64,000 nt of DNA from Aequorivita antarctica (GCF_007997155.1 NZ_VORT01000006.1:1-64000); one strand, 5' to 3'; shown: positions 8,833 through 18,283, numbered from the stretch's first letter. Numbers and translations: made by a program. The notes: generated from the letters alone by a model not told the origin.

Positions 8833-11337
8833 ATGGAATCAATGATGATTTACGCGCCAATTGTAATGGCGATAGTAGGCTTACTCTTTATGGCTGTTAA
8901 ACGCTCTTGGGTATTGAAACAAAACCCAGGCGATGGTAAAATGAAAGAAATAAGTGACCACATTTATGAAGGTGCTTTAGCCTTCCTTAATGCTGAATAC
9001 AGGTTGCTTGCCGTTTTCGTTGTTATCGTAAGTGTTGCTTTGGCAGTAGTATCATTCGTTGTTCCTACCACACATATATTAATAGTAGTAGCCTTTATTT
9101 TCGGCGCTATATTCTCTGCCCTTGCGGGTAATATGGGGATGAAAATAGCAACCAAAACAAACGTTCGTACCACACAAGCTGCACGAACAAGTTTACCTAA
9201 CGCACTTAAAGTATCTTTTGGTGGTGGTACAGTAATGGGTCTTGGTGTTGCAGGTCTTGCAGTATTGGGATTAACATCATTCTTTATCTTTTTCTTTCAT
9301 TACTTTATGGGAGGTGTTTGGACAAACACAATGGATATGACCATTGTTCTTGAAACATTAGCAGGATTCTCTCTTGGAGCTGAGTCTATTGCATTATTTG
9401 CAAGAGTAGGTGGTGGTATTTACACAAAAGCTGCCGATGTTGGCGCAGATTTAGTAGGTAAGGTAGAAGCTGGAATTCCAGAAGATGATCCACGAAACCC
9501 AGCAACTATAGCTGATAACGTAGGTGATAACGTTGGTGATGTTGCAGGTATGGGTGCCGATTTATTTGGTAGTTATGTTGCAACAGTATTAGCAGCGATG
9601 GTTTTGGGTAACTACGTTATAAAAGATATGGGAGGCGCCATTACCGATGCATTTGGTGGTATTGGCCCAATCTTATTGCCAATGGCTATTGCAGGAGTAG
9701 GGATCATTATTTCTATGATAGGAACTATGTTGGTAAAAATAAAAAGTAATGATGCAAAGGAAGCCCAAGTTATGGGTGCATTGAATATTGGAAACTGGGT
9801 ATCAATTGTATTAGTGGCTATTTCGTGTTTTGTTCTTGTTAAATGGATGCTTCCAGAAACTATGAATATGAGTTTCTTCGGCGAAGGGCTTCAAGAGATT
9901 TCATCAATGAGAGTATTTTATGCCACCTTGGTTGGTTTGGTAGTTGGTGCTGGAATTTCATCGGTAACTGAATACTACACTGGTTTAGGTAAAAGCCCAA
10001 TTCTTAAAATAGTACAACAATCTAGCACTGGCGCAGGAACCAACATTATTGCAGGTTTGGCAACAGGAATGATTTCTACTTTCCCTTCAGTATTACTTTT
10101 TGCAGGTGCTATCTGGGCATCGTATGCTTTTGCCGGCTTTTATGGGGTTGCGCTTGCAGCTTCTGCAATGATGGCAACAACTGCTATGCAACTTGCAATT
10201 GACGCTTTCGGACCTATTAGCGATAACGCGGGTGGTATTGCCGAAATGAGCGAGCAGGAACCAATAGTTCGTGAACGTACAGATATTTTAGACTCTGTTG
10301 GTAATACAACTGCAGCAACTGGTAAAGGTTTTGCCATTGCTTCAGCCGCATTAACTTCATTGGCACTTTTTGCTGCATACGTAACCTTTACAGGAATTGA
10401 TGGTATTAACATCTTTAAAGCTCCTGTTTTAGCGATGCTTTTTGTTGGTGGTATGATTCCGGTTGTATTCTCTGCACTGGCTATGAATGCGGTAGGTAAA
10501 GCTGCAATGCAAATGGTGAATGAAGTAAGAAGACAGTTCCGTGAGATCCCAGGAATTATGGAAGGTACGGGCAAGCCAGAATACGACAAATGTGTGGCTA
10601 TTTCAACTAAAGCTTCTTTAAGAGAAATGTTATTGCCAGGAATTATGACTATTGGTTTCCCACTTGTTATTGCTTTTGTTCCAATGATTTTTGGAATGAA
10701 CAATATGGCAATCGCAGAAATGTTGGGTGGCTATATGGCTGGTGTTACCGTAAGCGGTGTGCTTTGGGCTATATTCCAAAACAACGCTGGTGGTGCTTGG
10801 GATAACGCTAAAAAATCTTTTGAAGCTGGTGTATTGATCAATGGCGAAATGACCTATAAAGGAAGCGATGCGCACAAAGCAGCCGTAACTGGTGATACTG
10901 TTGGGGATCCTTTCAAAGATACTTCAGGACCTTCTATGAACATTTTGATTAAACTTACTTGTTTGATAGGCTTGGTAATTGCTCCAATTCTAGGAAACCA
11001 CGATAGTGATGTAATGGCTGCTGAAAGCTCTTCTGAAGAAGTTTACTTTATTGATGCCGATGGGAACAAAACCATTTTGACCGAAAAGCAAATTCAATAC
11101 ATTGAAACCGGAAGCACTATTAAAGAAGGTGAAGACTTAAATAACAAAACCGAAACGATGGTTGAAATGTTGAAGAATGACAAAAACGATCAAGTTACGG
11201 CAAACGTTACCATCACAAGAACTGTTGATGGCTTAGAAACTACTGAAACCAAAACTTTTACTGGATCTGAAGAAGAAGTTCGTGCACAATTAAAAGATGT
11301 GGACGGGGTGAAAATTAAAATAAAGGATAAGGAGTAA
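8833..11337 (+). CDS. hppA: Membrane-bound cation-pumping pyrophosphatase
   Basis: This integral membrane enzyme couples pyrophosphate hydrolysis to Na+ and/or H+ export. The family signatures are present: [11 protein letters not shown], then [20 protein letters not shown], and near the end [15 protein letters not shown]. The motif GNTTA (A494 where K+-independent enzymes have lysine) predicts the K+-dependent subfamily, which includes most Na+ pumps. At 834 residues it is longer than usual. After the last membrane helix ([17 protein letters not shown], ~residues 705-722) there is an unusual hydrophilic tail of about 110 residues, rich in E, D, K and T. A stable terminator follows the gene. 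Confidence 0.95.
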   Translation: MESMMIYAPIVMAIVGLLFMAVKRSWVLKQNPGDGKMKEISDHIYEGALAFLNAEYRLLAVFVVIVSVALAVVSFVVPTTHILIVVAFIFGAIFSALAGNMGMKIATKTNVRTTQAARTSLPNALKVSFGGGTVMGLGVAGLAVLGLTSFFIFFFHYFMGGVWTNTMDMTIVLETLAGFSLGAESIALFARVGGGIYTKAADVGADLVGKVEAGIPEDDPRNPATIADNVGDNVGDVAGMGADLFGSYVATVLAAMVLGNYVIKDMGGAITDAFGGIGPILLPMAIAGVGIIISMIGTMLVKIKSNDAKEAQVMGALNIGNWVSIVLVAISCFVLVKWMLPETMNMSFFGEGLQEISSMRVFYATLVGLVVGAGISSVTEYYTGLGKSPILKIVQQSSTGAGTNIIAGLATGMISTFPSVLLFAGAIWASYAFAGFYGVALAASAMMATTAMQLAIDAFGPISDNAGGIAEMSEQEPIVRERTDILDSVGNTTAATGKGFAIASAALTSLALFAAYVTFTGIDGINIFKAPVLAMLFVGGMIPVVFSALAMNAVGKAAMQMVNEVRRQFREIPGIMEGTGKPEYDKCVAISTKASLREMLLPGIMTIGFPLVIAFVPMIFGMNNMAIAEMLGGYMAGVTVSGVLWAIFQNNAGGAWDNAKKSFEAGVLINGEMTYKGSDAHKAAVTGDTVGDPFKDTSGPSMNILIKLTCLIGLVIAPILGNHDSDVMAAESSSEEVYFIDADGNKTILTEKQIQYIETGSTIKEGEDLNNKTETMVEMLKNDKNDQVTANVTITRTVDGLETTETKTFTGSEEEVRAQLKDVDGVKIKIKDKE

Positions 11338-11372
11338 AGGAAATTCCAAATTCCAAAAATCAAATTCCAAAA

Positions 11373-11410
11373 AACAAAACCCTGTCATATCGACGGGGTC
11401 TTGTTTTTTA
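11373..11410. terminator. Bidirectional terminator between hppA and the deoxynucleoside kinase
   Basis: AACAAAACCCTGTC pairs with GACGGGGTCTTGTT (two G-U pairs) around ATATC and is followed by TTTTT. The preceding strand is A-rich, so the hairpin can serve both convergent genes. Confidence 0.85.
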
Positions 11411-11447
11411 TAAAAGTCTTGTATCTAATTTCTTAAAGAGTAATTAT

Positions 11448-12062
11448 TTAAAACAGTCCGTGAAGCTCGGCGTCTATCTTGTTGATCACTTGGCCCAAAT
11501 GCTCTGGATCGTCCACAAAGTTTATATTGTCCACATCAAAAATGATGAGGTTTCCTTTGTCGTAATCGTGTATCCAAGCTTCGTAACGCTCGTTCAAACG
11601 GCTTAGGTAATCGATGCTGATAGAGTTTTCATAATCGCGGCCACGTTTGTGTATTTGGTCTACCAAATTTGGAATACTACTTCGCAAATAGATAAGCAAA
11701 TCGGGACCTTCGGTAACGCTTTCCATAAGTTCAAAAAGCGACCTGTAGTTTTCAAAATCGCGGTTGGTCATTAGGCCCATCGCGTGCAGGTTGGGTGCAA
11801 AAATGTAGGCGTCTTCGTATATGGTACGATCCTGAATTACACTTTTTCCTTTTTCGCGAATTTCAAGAATTTGTCGAAAACGGCTGTTCAAAAAATAGAT
11901 CTGTAAATTGAAAGACCAACGCTCCATTTGGTTGTAAAAATCATCCAAATAGGGGTTGTCATCAACCTCTTCGTAATGGGCTTGCCATTTGTAATGTTTT
12001 GCCAATAATCGGGTAAGGGTGGTCTTTCCGGAACCTATGTTCCCTGCAATTGCAACGTGCAT
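11448..12062 (-). CDS. Deoxynucleoside kinase (dNK family)
   Basis: This 204-residue P-loop kinase phosphorylates deoxynucleosides in the salvage pathway. Residues 7-16 (GNIGSGKTTL) form the P-loop. The acidic EE near residue 31-32 and the DRT motif (residue ~78, DRS in many relatives) are the catalytic/base region. The lid-like KRGRDYE near residue 140 is also present. The ATG follows the upstream gene's stop by 2 bp, so it is the second gene of a small operon. Substrate specificity (dA, dG, dC or T) cannot be read from sequence with certainty. Confidence 0.9.
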   Translation of the reverse strand: MHVAIAGNIGSGKTTLTRLLAKHYKWQAHYEEVDDNPYLDDFYNQMERWSFNLQIYFLNSRFRQILEIREKGKSVIQDRTIYEDAYIFAPNLHAMGLMTNRDFENYRSLFELMESVTEGPDLLIYLRSSIPNLVDQIHKRGRDYENSISIDYLSRLNERYEAWIHDYDKGNLIIFDVDNINFVDDPEHLGQVINKIDAELHGLF

Positions 12063-12064
12063 AT

Positions 12065-12865
12065 CTATTCTTTAGTTGAAAGGGTTAGTTTAAAAGTGTG
12101 CAAAATTTCGCCGTCATAAATATACAGGAAATCATTGGTAAGCTGCAAGTCTTTAATTTTTATTTCAGGGAATGACAACTTTACGGTTTCGTGTGAAATG
12201 GCATCATTCCGCTTAGCGAAATCGGGAATGTAGTAAAGTGAATTTTCCTTTAAAGCGATCAAATTTTCGTTCTGCTGAACTAATTTTTCATAGCCTTCCG
12301 AAGCCGTTTCATTCAGAATGCTTCCATAAATATTGAAAGCTCGTAATTTCTTTTCGGTCAAAGTGAAGCAATAATTAAAATTACTCGCCTGCGAAATCAA
12401 TCTCCCTGAAAAGGGTTGCGAAACCACCGTCTGCAATTTGGAGCCGTAGTTATAAAGTTCCAGCTGCTGCGTATCAACATTAAAAAGCCACAAGCTGTTG
12501 CTTCCAGCGTTGGTGGCGGTGCTCACGTTTAAAAACTGTGGCAGATTATTGAAATTGATGCGTTCAATTTCACTCAACTTGTTGTCCAACAAAACCACCG
12601 TATTTGTATCCTGAAAAAACACAACCACTTTTAACGGATTAATAATATCTACCGAAGTAATCCGCCCCAACTGAAGGTCGTTGAAGCGAAAATTACCGTC
12701 GGGACCTTGTTTGTTGATTACCCTGTCCTTAATAAAGTAAGTGTTTTTGTAATTATCCGAACCTATAAACCTATCAGCAACAAGTGGCGCCTTGCTTATT
12801 GGAGCGAGGCTTTGCGAAATGCTCAATTGGCAAATAAGCAGAAAAAGAAGAAAAAGCTGTTTCAT
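12065..12865 (-). CDS. Exported protein of unknown function, likely beta-propeller-like
   Basis: The 266-residue product begins with a signal peptide (MKQLFLLFLLICQLSISQS). I place the start at the ATG whose codon is at 12865, since the earlier in-frame ATG at 12910 would add 15 residues before the signal. The remainder is made of short beta-rich segments with repeated patterns such as SLWLFNVDTQQLELYNYG and LFIYDGEIL-like strands. This suggests a partial beta-propeller, but no known family is claimed. It is placed immediately upstream of the deoxynucleoside kinase gene (2-bp spacing). That pairing looks operonic, yet the functional link is unclear. Confidence 0.7.
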   Translation of the reverse strand: MKQLFLLFLLICQLSISQSLAPISKAPLVADRFIGSDNYKNTYFIKDRVINKQGPDGNFRFNDLQLGRITSVDIINPLKVVVFFQDTNTVVLLDNKLSEIERINFNNLPQFLNVSTATNAGSNSLWLFNVDTQQLELYNYGSKLQTVVSQPFSGRLISQASNFNYCFTLTEKKLRAFNIYGSILNETASEGYEKLVQQNENLIALKENSLYYIPDFAKRNDAISHETVKLSFPEIKIKDLQLTNDFLYIYDGEILHTFKLTLSTKE

Positions 12866-13026
12866 CTGTATAAGATATTTGAGAAATAGGAAGATGGAAT
12901 GCCCCAACATACACCTTCGTTTGGGGTTTACAATCTGTTAATGGCATTTCATAAAGTTGGCAAGTTACAAAATGAAGGTTTTATTTGAACGAAAAATAAT
13001 GTAACAGATTATAACTTCACTCGTCT

Positions 13027-13101
13027 TAGTGTTAAAGAACACTATTTGTTCAAACAAATGAAACTATTATTAAACACTTTAGTCAAAGTGTTTTAACTTT
13101 G
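13027..13101 (+). promoter_or_regulatory. Promoter of the GLPGLI gene with three perfect inverted repeats
   Basis: Three perfect dyads occur in 66 bp: TAGTGTT-AAAG-AACACTA (13027-13044), ATTTGTT-CA-AACAAAT (13044-13059) and AACACTTT-AGTC-AAAGTGTT (13073-13092). They end just before a -7 element TAACTTTG (13094-13101). All share TGTT/AACA half-sites and sit where a repressor or activator would bind. The regulator is not identified. Confidence 0.6.
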
Positions 13102-13124
13102 GCAATAATCATCAAAATCTTTTT

Positions 13125-14015
13125 ATGAAAAAATATACCTTAATTTTTCTTCTGCTTTTTACTTTCGGAATAAACGCCCAAAATATTAGCGGGCAAGCTT
13201 ATTATGAATCCAAAACCACTGTAGATATGGATGCCTTTGGAGGTGGTCGTGAAATGAGCGAGGAGATGAAAAAAACCGTGGCAACAATGATGAAAAGCGC
13301 CTTGGAAAAAACCTACGTTCTTACTTTTAATAAAGATGAATCCATTTACAAAGAGCAGGAAAAACTGGATGCAAGTCCTATAAATCCTGGTTTTAAAATG
13401 ATGATGAGCAGCTATACGCCGGGAGCTCAATACAAAAATCTGAAAACCGGACAAATTGTTGAAGAAAATGAATTCTTCGGAAAACAATTTTTGGTAACAG
13501 ATTCCATACAAACCTTGGATTGGCAAACAACAAATGAGTCAAAACAAATTGGGCAATACATCGCTTTCAAAGCAACTGCAATAAAGAAAGTAGATCCAAA
13601 CGATTATAGTATGGCCCGTCCCAAACGCGATCGAAAAGATGAAAATGAAAAAGAAAATGCCGAAGTAAAAAAAGACACAACAAAACCGGAAGACCCAATG
13701 GATATGATTGAAATTCCAAAGGAAATTGAGGTTACCGCATGGTTTACACCTCAAATTCCGATTAGTAACGGACCAGGCGAATTTGCGGGTTTGCCCGGAC
13801 TTATTTTAGAATTGAATTTTTACCGAACTACGCTTCTTTGTTCCAAAATAGTAATGAATCCAAAAGATTCAGAAAAAATTGAACCACCCACAAAAGGTAA
13901 AAAAGTTACCCGTGACGAATACACTACAATTGTAAAGGAAAAGACTGATGAACTTCGCGAGAATTTTAGAGGTCGTGGTGGCAATGACCGTCGTGGAGGT
14001 GGTTTTGGGGGGTAA
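13125..14015 (+). CDS. GLPGLI family exported protein
   Basis: The 296-residue product has signal peptide MKKYTLIFLLLFTFGINAQ and the hallmark motif GLPGLI near residue 222 (GEFAGLPGLILELN). A highly charged insert rich in K, D and E spans about residues 160-195. The C-terminus ends in a Gly/Arg-rich tail (GRGGNDRRGGGFGG). GLPGLI proteins are periplasmic or outer-membrane associated and usually lie beside TonB-type outer-membrane receptors. Here the receptor gene follows, separated by an inserted GxxExxY cassette. The cargo or biochemical role is unknown. Upstream dyads suggest tight regulation. Confidence 0.9.
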   Translation: MKKYTLIFLLLFTFGINAQNISGQAYYESKTTVDMDAFGGGREMSEEMKKTVATMMKSALEKTYVLTFNKDESIYKEQEKLDASPINPGFKMMMSSYTPGAQYKNLKTGQIVEENEFFGKQFLVTDSIQTLDWQTTNESKQIGQYIAFKATAIKKVDPNDYSMARPKRDRKDENEKENAEVKKDTTKPEDPMDMIEIPKEIEVTAWFTPQIPISNGPGEFAGLPGLILELNFYRTTLLCSKIVMNPKDSEKIEPPTKGKKVTRDEYTTIVKEKTDELRENFRGRGGNDRRGGGFGG

Positions 14016-14025
14016 AAAGTAAAAA

Positions 14026-14469
14026 ACCACAGAGACACAGAGGGCACAGAGAAAAAATAAAATGATAGAAAACGAAATTTCTTCAAAAATTATAGGGGCT
14101 TGTATTGAGGTCCATAAAGAATTGGGCCCTGGGTTGCTGGAAAGTTCTTATGAACATTGTTTGGCTTATGAGTTGAGAAATTTAGGATTGAATGTAAAAC
14201 AACAAATAGCATTACCAATAATTTATAAAGAAGTAAAGTTGGATGCTGGATATAGAATTGATCTAATTGTTGAAAATACCATTATAGTAGAAATAAAGTC
14301 TGTTGAAGACTTAGCTCCAATTCACACTGCTCAAATTTTAACTTATCTAAAACTTAAAGATTTAAAACTCGGACTTTTAGTGAATTTCAATTCAGTAAAA
14401 TTAGTAGACGGTCTTAAAAGAGTAATAAATGGCTATTTATAATCTTTGTGCCCTCTGTGTCTCTGTGGT
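14026..14469 (+). mobile_element. Candidate IVS-like cassette A: GxxExxY gene between 26-bp inverted repeats
   Basis: A 26-bp sequence beginning ACCACAGAGACACAGAGGGC (14026-14051) is repeated inverted at 14444-14469 with 25 of 26 bases matching. The GxxExxY gene occupies nearly all of the 392-bp loop. The unit lies between two genes expected to be adjacent partners (GLPGLI and outer-membrane receptor) and reads in the same direction. In RNA the ends would form a long stem with the gene in the loop, as in 23S rRNA intervening sequences. Mobility is inferred, not shown. Confidence 0.6.
14062..14442 (+). CDS. GxxExxY protein, PD-(D/E)XK-like (copy 1)
   Basis: This 126-residue protein has the defining motif GLLESSY near residue 29-35, after EVHKELGPG. 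A PD-(D/E)XK_3-type core follows: GYRIDLIVENTIIVEIKSVE, with acidic residues and the EIK lysine placed as in the nuclease fold. The family is widespread in Bacteroidota and often multicopy; activity is unproven. A paralogue lies at 57761-58156. Both copies are bounded by inverted repeats and inserted between unrelated operon genes, so the gene appears to belong to a small transposable or retained cassette rather than to the receptor locus. Confidence 0.9.
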   Translation: MIENEISSKIIGACIEVHKELGPGLLESSYEHCLAYELRNLGLNVKQQIALPIIYKEVKLDAGYRIDLIVENTIIVEIKSVEDLAPIHTAQILTYLKLKDLKLGLLVNFNSVKLVDGLKRVINGYL

Positions 14470-14484
14470 AAATCATTCTTTCCC

Positions 14485-17244
14485 ATGAACAAAATAATTA
14501 CAATTCTCTTATTGATTTTCTCAATTTCCCTTTCCGCACAAAGCATTAAGGTGAAAGGAACCATCAAAGACAGTATCGGCAATCCATTGGAATTTGCCAA
14601 TGTTATCGCGAGCATCAAAACTACGGGTAAAACGGAATCTTACGGAATTACTAATTACCAAGGACGCTACCAATTAGATCTTCCAAAGGGAAATAACTAC
14701 GTTTTAAGAGCCAGTTTTCTGGGTTATGAAAGCAAGGAACAAACGGTAAATGTTTCTACAGACGCAGAAAATATCGATTTGGATTTTATCTTAAATCCTC
14801 AGGAAAATCAACTGGACGATGTGGAAATTGTATACGAAATGCCTGTAACCGTAAAGGGCGACACCATAATTTACAACGCTGACAGTTTCACAAATGGCGA
14901 CGAGCGAAAACTTGGCGACGTGATGAAAAAGCTTCCCGGCGTTGAAGTTAATGAAGATGGAGAAATACAGGTTGAAGGTAAAACTGTTACCAAAGTAATG
15001 GTTGAGGGGAAAGATTTCTTTGATGGCGACAGCAAACTCGCCACCAAAAACATTCCTGCAGATGCAGTAGATAAAGTGGAAGTACTTCGGAATTACAACG
15101 AAGTTGATCAAATGCGTGGCCTTGGAAATGACCGCGATAATGTAGCAATCAATATTAGATTAAAAGAAGGAAAGAAAAATTTCTGGTTTGGTGAAGTTAC
15201 TGCCGGCGCTGGCTTGGCAGATGAATATGGACAAGAAAATGGACGTTATCTAGTACATCCCAAATTGTTTTATTACAGTCCGAAATACAGCATCAACATA
15301 ATTACCGATTTCAACAATATTGGGGAAGTGCCATTTACGTTTCGAGATTATTTCAACTTTACCGGCGGGTTTAAGAATTTCAACAAAGGCGGCGGAACTA
15401 GTTTTAGAATTAGCGATAGCGACCTAGGGTTTGCGGTTTCACAAAATGATAGGGCAAAGGAGATTGACGCCAAATTTGTTGCAGGAAACTTCAGCTATGC
15501 TGTAAATGAGAAACTGGATATTAGCGGTTTTGGAATTTTGAGCGATAACAAAACAAACATCGTTAACAATAGTATTCGTCAATATACTTCAAATGGAGTC
15601 ACTGAAAATACAATTACTGAAAACGATCAGCGCAACCAATTGGCAATGCTAAAACTAAGCAGTACCTATAAACCAAATACAAACTTTCAGTTAGATTATG
15701 ATGCCTTGATAAAAACTTCGAAGCAAACTGAAGACGATGCCACAATTTCCTTTGTTGGCGGCAATCAAAATGATATTTCGGAGGTAAAGGAAAACCAACC
15801 CTTTTCCATAAATCAAACTGCGAATGCTTATTACACTTTAAACGATAAAAATATTTTTGCAGCAGAGGTTCAGCATTTATATCAAAATGAAGATCCGTTT
15901 TATCAAGCTGAGCAGGATTTAATTCCATTTCGAGGGGTTTTTACACAAATAGATCTGGCAGATCCTTTTAATAGCGATGCAGATACATTTGATCCTTTGG
16001 AACAATCGGATCGTTATAATGTCAATCAAAACAAAACCATAAAAAGTAATAAACTGGATGCAAAGGTTGATTATTACTATGTTTTGAACAATGTCAGCAA
16101 TATTAATTTAACAATCGGAACTACTTACAGTAACCAAAAGTTTAACTCAAGTATTTTTCAGATTTTAGATAATGGGAATCAAAATGATTTCACTGAAGAT
16201 GATTTCAACAACCATGTAACTTATGTGTTCACAGATGCTTTTTTCGGGCTTCACTATAAATTGAAAAGTGGAAAATTCATTTTTACGCCAGGGGTTACGC
16301 TTCATAATTATAATCTGAAAAACGAACAGTTGGGGACAACTGCTACCCAAAACGATTGGATGGTTTTGCCAGATATAAACGTGGTTTTGGAACTGAAGAA
16401 AAGTGAAAACTTGCGCTTCAACTATGCAATAACTTCAGAATATAGTGATGTTAATAACTATGCCCAAGCCTATGTCTTCAATGATTACAACCGACTTTTC
16501 CGCGGAAATAGAGAGTTGGAAAATTCACTTTCGCACAGTTATAATTTAACTTATTTCAGTTTTAATCTTTTTAACTATACAAACATTGGCGGAAATTTAA
16601 GTTACACACGACGAATTGATGCTATAAAAGCTAACACAAACTTGGAGGGTATAAGTCAAGTGAGTAGCCCTATAAATTTTGACAGCAACTTCCCCGATGA
16701 AACATTTTCAGCAGTTGGAAGATTTAGCAAAACAATAAAAAAAGTTCAGTTTAAGCTTGATGCCGCAGTGTTTTTAAGCAAAACAAATAACATCGTAAAT
16801 GATGAAATTCGCGAAAGCCAAAGTTTTACCCAAAACTATAATGCCAGTGTTTTAAGCAATTTCAAAACCTTTCCAAATTTTGAAGTGGGCTATCGTTTCG
16901 TAAAAAATGATTATGACAACGGGGGCTCGACTCAAATATTTTTCACAAATCGGCCCTATGCAAACGTGAATCTTCGTTTTTTAAAGGATTTCAATCTTTT
17001 TGCCGAATGGGATTATTACAATTATACGAACGAAGCCAAAACGATTGAAAACAGTTATTCCTTTTTCAATGCAAATTTATATTACAAACACGGCGAAAGT
17101 CCGTGGGAATTTTCAGTACAGGCCACCAATATTTTGGATACCGAATCCATCAACAATGACAGTTTTAATGACCAATTCAGTAATACGTCGCAATATTTTG
17201 TGATGCCACGCATTGTGATGTTTGTAATAAAATACGACCTGTAA
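14485..17244 (+). CDS. Outer-membrane beta-barrel receptor with carboxypeptidase-regulatory N-domain
   Basis: The 919-residue product starts with signal peptide MNKIITILLLIFSISLSAQ. Residues ~20-105 form a CarboxypepD_reg-like Ig domain (KGTIKDSIGNPLEFANVIAS). A plug-like segment follows (GDVMKKLPGVEVNEDGEIQVEGK), then a long beta-rich barrel with many aromatic alternating strands. It resembles TonB-dependent receptor relatives annotated as outer membrane beta-barrel proteins. The start at 14485 is chosen because the earlier in-frame ATG at 14446 lies in the cassette's inverted repeat and precedes the signal peptide. It probably works with the GLPGLI protein upstream. The transported substrate is unknown. 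Confidence 0.88.
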   Translation: MNKIITILLLIFSISLSAQSIKVKGTIKDSIGNPLEFANVIASIKTTGKTESYGITNYQGRYQLDLPKGNNYVLRASFLGYESKEQTVNVSTDAENIDLDFILNPQENQLDDVEIVYEMPVTVKGDTIIYNADSFTNGDERKLGDVMKKLPGVEVNEDGEIQVEGKTVTKVMVEGKDFFDGDSKLATKNIPADAVDKVEVLRNYNEVDQMRGLGNDRDNVAINIRLKEGKKNFWFGEVTAGAGLADEYGQENGRYLVHPKLFYYSPKYSINIITDFNNIGEVPFTFRDYFNFTGGFKNFNKGGGTSFRISDSDLGFAVSQNDRAKEIDAKFVAGNFSYAVNEKLDISGFGILSDNKTNIVNNSIRQYTSNGVTENTITENDQRNQLAMLKLSSTYKPNTNFQLDYDALIKTSKQTEDDATISFVGGNQNDISEVKENQPFSINQTANAYYTLNDKNIFAAEVQHLYQNEDPFYQAEQDLIPFRGVFTQIDLADPFNSDADTFDPLEQSDRYNVNQNKTIKSNKLDAKVDYYYVLNNVSNINLTIGTTYSNQKFNSSIFQILDNGNQNDFTEDDFNNHVTYVFTDAFFGLHYKLKSGKFIFTPGVTLHNYNLKNEQLGTTATQNDWMVLPDINVVLELKKSENLRFNYAITSEYSDVNNYAQAYVFNDYNRLFRGNRELENSLSHSYNLTYFSFNLFNYTNIGGNLSYTRRIDAIKANTNLEGISQVSSPINFDSNFPDETFSAVGRFSKTIKKVQFKLDAAVFLSKTNNIVNDEIRESQSFTQNYNASVLSNFKTFPNFEVGYRFVKNDYDNGGSTQIFFTNRPYANVNLRFLKDFNLFAEWDYYNYTNEAKTIENSYSFFNANLYYKHGESPWEFSVQATNILDTESINNDSFNDQFSNTSQYFVMPRIVMFVIKYDL

Positions 17245-17246
17245 AA

Positions 17247-17283
17247 ATGCTCCCCTCCCTTTGAAGGTAGGGGTTTGGGGGTG
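17247..17283. repeat. CCTCCCTTTGAA dispersed repeat, copy 1
   Basis: Reads CTCCCCTCCCTTTGAAGGTA followed by GGGGTTTGGGGGTGG. It resembles the element at 51489-51519 and belongs to a dispersed C/G-skewed palindromic repeat common in this group. Confidence 0.75.
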
Positions 17284-17320
17284 GAATGTTTTTCGTACCT
17301 TTCCCATAAAAATTGTCACC

Positions 17321-17935
17321 ATGCGAAACATCTTCCTCGGAATTGTAATTGCCTTTGTAATTGTTTTCGGATTGCGTTATTGTGAAAACAAGAAAGATAA
17401 TCGTGAAATTCTTGAAGCCAATACGGCACTTATTCAAAAAGAATTAAAAAACGTCGGAAAACTGATTGTAACCGAGGGTAGTTACGCCCAAGTTTTCACT
17501 TATAACGACAGCAAGGATTTGCTTTATGGAATGTTTGATGCCAGAAAGAAAGCATTGGTTGTTGTAAATGCAAAAGCAAGTATTGCGTACGATTTAAGCA
17601 AGGTAAACACAACAGTTGATGAAACCACAAAAACCGTAACCATCACCAATATTCCTGAACCAGAACTTTCTATCAATCCAAATATTGAATATTACGATGT
17701 GACCCAGGATTATTTAAACCAGTTCTCCGCTTCAGATTATAACAAAATAAAACAGCGAGTTGAAAAATCACTTCGCAAAAAAATTGAAGCATCAGAACTT
17801 CGCACCAATGCCCAAAATCGATTGATTTCTGAACTTCAGAAAATTTATATACTTACCAATTCAATGGGTTGGAAGTTGGAATATAACGGAAAACCCATCG
17901 AAGAAGAACAAGATCTTCAAAAGTTGAAATTATAG
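17321..17935 (+). CDS. DUF4230 domain protein, membrane anchored
   Basis: The 204-residue product has an N-terminal membrane anchor (IFLGIVIAFVIVFGLRYC) and a DUF4230 domain of about 170 residues. Typical patterns are KNVGKLIVTEGSYAQVF, KKALVVVNAKASIAYDLSKV and a C-terminal helix RVEKSLRKKIEASELRTNAQ. The family is widespread and uncharacterised, with a fold suggestive of an SPFH-like or exported protein. I start at 17321 because the upstream in-frame codons run through the dispersed C/G repeat. The 3' end overlaps the convergent rhodanese gene by 6 bp. Confidence 0.85.
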   Translation: MRNIFLGIVIAFVIVFGLRYCENKKDNREILEANTALIQKELKNVGKLIVTEGSYAQVFTYNDSKDLLYGMFDARKKALVVVNAKASIAYDLSKVNTTVDETTKTVTITNIPEPELSINPNIEYYDVTQDYLNQFSASDYNKIKQRVEKSLRKKIEASELRTNAQNRLISELQKIYILTNSMGWKLEYNGKPIEEEQDLQKLKL

Positions 17936-18235
17936 TTTACTGTTCAAGCTATACCATCCGCCGCCGTTCATCGCCTCAATGCCATTGCTTTTTAGAATTC
18001 CTGTGGCACTTGCACTTCGCATTCCGCTGGCGCAGCATGCAATCACTGGTTTGTCCCATTTTTTTATTTCAGATATTTTGGAAGAAATATTCTGAAGAGG
18101 AATGTTTTTTGAACCTGGAATTGCTCCCCCGTCATATTCCCCTTTGCTTCGCACATCAATAATGATAGCACCACGGCTTTTAAAATCTTCAATTTTCTTT
18201 GTTTTGTTTCCCAATAAAAAATCTAATAATCCCAT
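17930..18235 (-). CDS. Rhodanese-like domain protein
   Basis: This 101-residue single-domain rhodanese has the N-terminal IIIDVRSKGEYDGGAIPGSKNIPL pattern. The active-site loop is CASGMRS, whose first cysteine (residue ~68) would carry a persulfide. It is cytosolic and has no signal peptide. Such proteins transfer sulfur or act in redox reactions; the acceptor is unknown. The gene is convergent with DUF4230 and separated from the hydroxylase gene upstream by a dispersed palindromic repeat. Confidence 0.9.
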   Translation of the reverse strand: MGLLDFLLGNKTKKIEDFKSRGAIIIDVRSKGEYDGGAIPGSKNIPLQNISSKISEIKKWDKPVIACCASGMRSASATGILKSNGIEAMNGGGWYSLNSKL

Positions 18236-18255
18236 TTAATATGAATTTTTCCTCG

Positions 18256-18283
18256 CACTTGTCACACTGAGCTTGTCGAAGTG
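18256..18283. repeat. Palindromic dispersed repeat (CACTGAGCTTGTCGAAGTG)
   Basis: CACTTGTCACACTGAGC followed by TTGTCGAAGTG is a REP-like palindrome between the hydroxylase and rhodanese genes. Related TCGAG-containing palindromes recur at 25467, 26298, 27327, 36985 and 38402. Confidence 0.7.

Noticed and set aside
10140-10703. 187-codon open frame on the minus strand within hppA
   Set aside because: It lies wholly antisense to a highly conserved membrane pyrophosphatase. Its composition (A, I, S and P rich) is the expected mirror of membrane-helix codons.
14446-14484. Upstream in-frame ATG for the outer-membrane receptor
   Set aside because: The extra residues are encoded by the inverted repeat of the GxxExxY cassette and precede a clean signal peptide.
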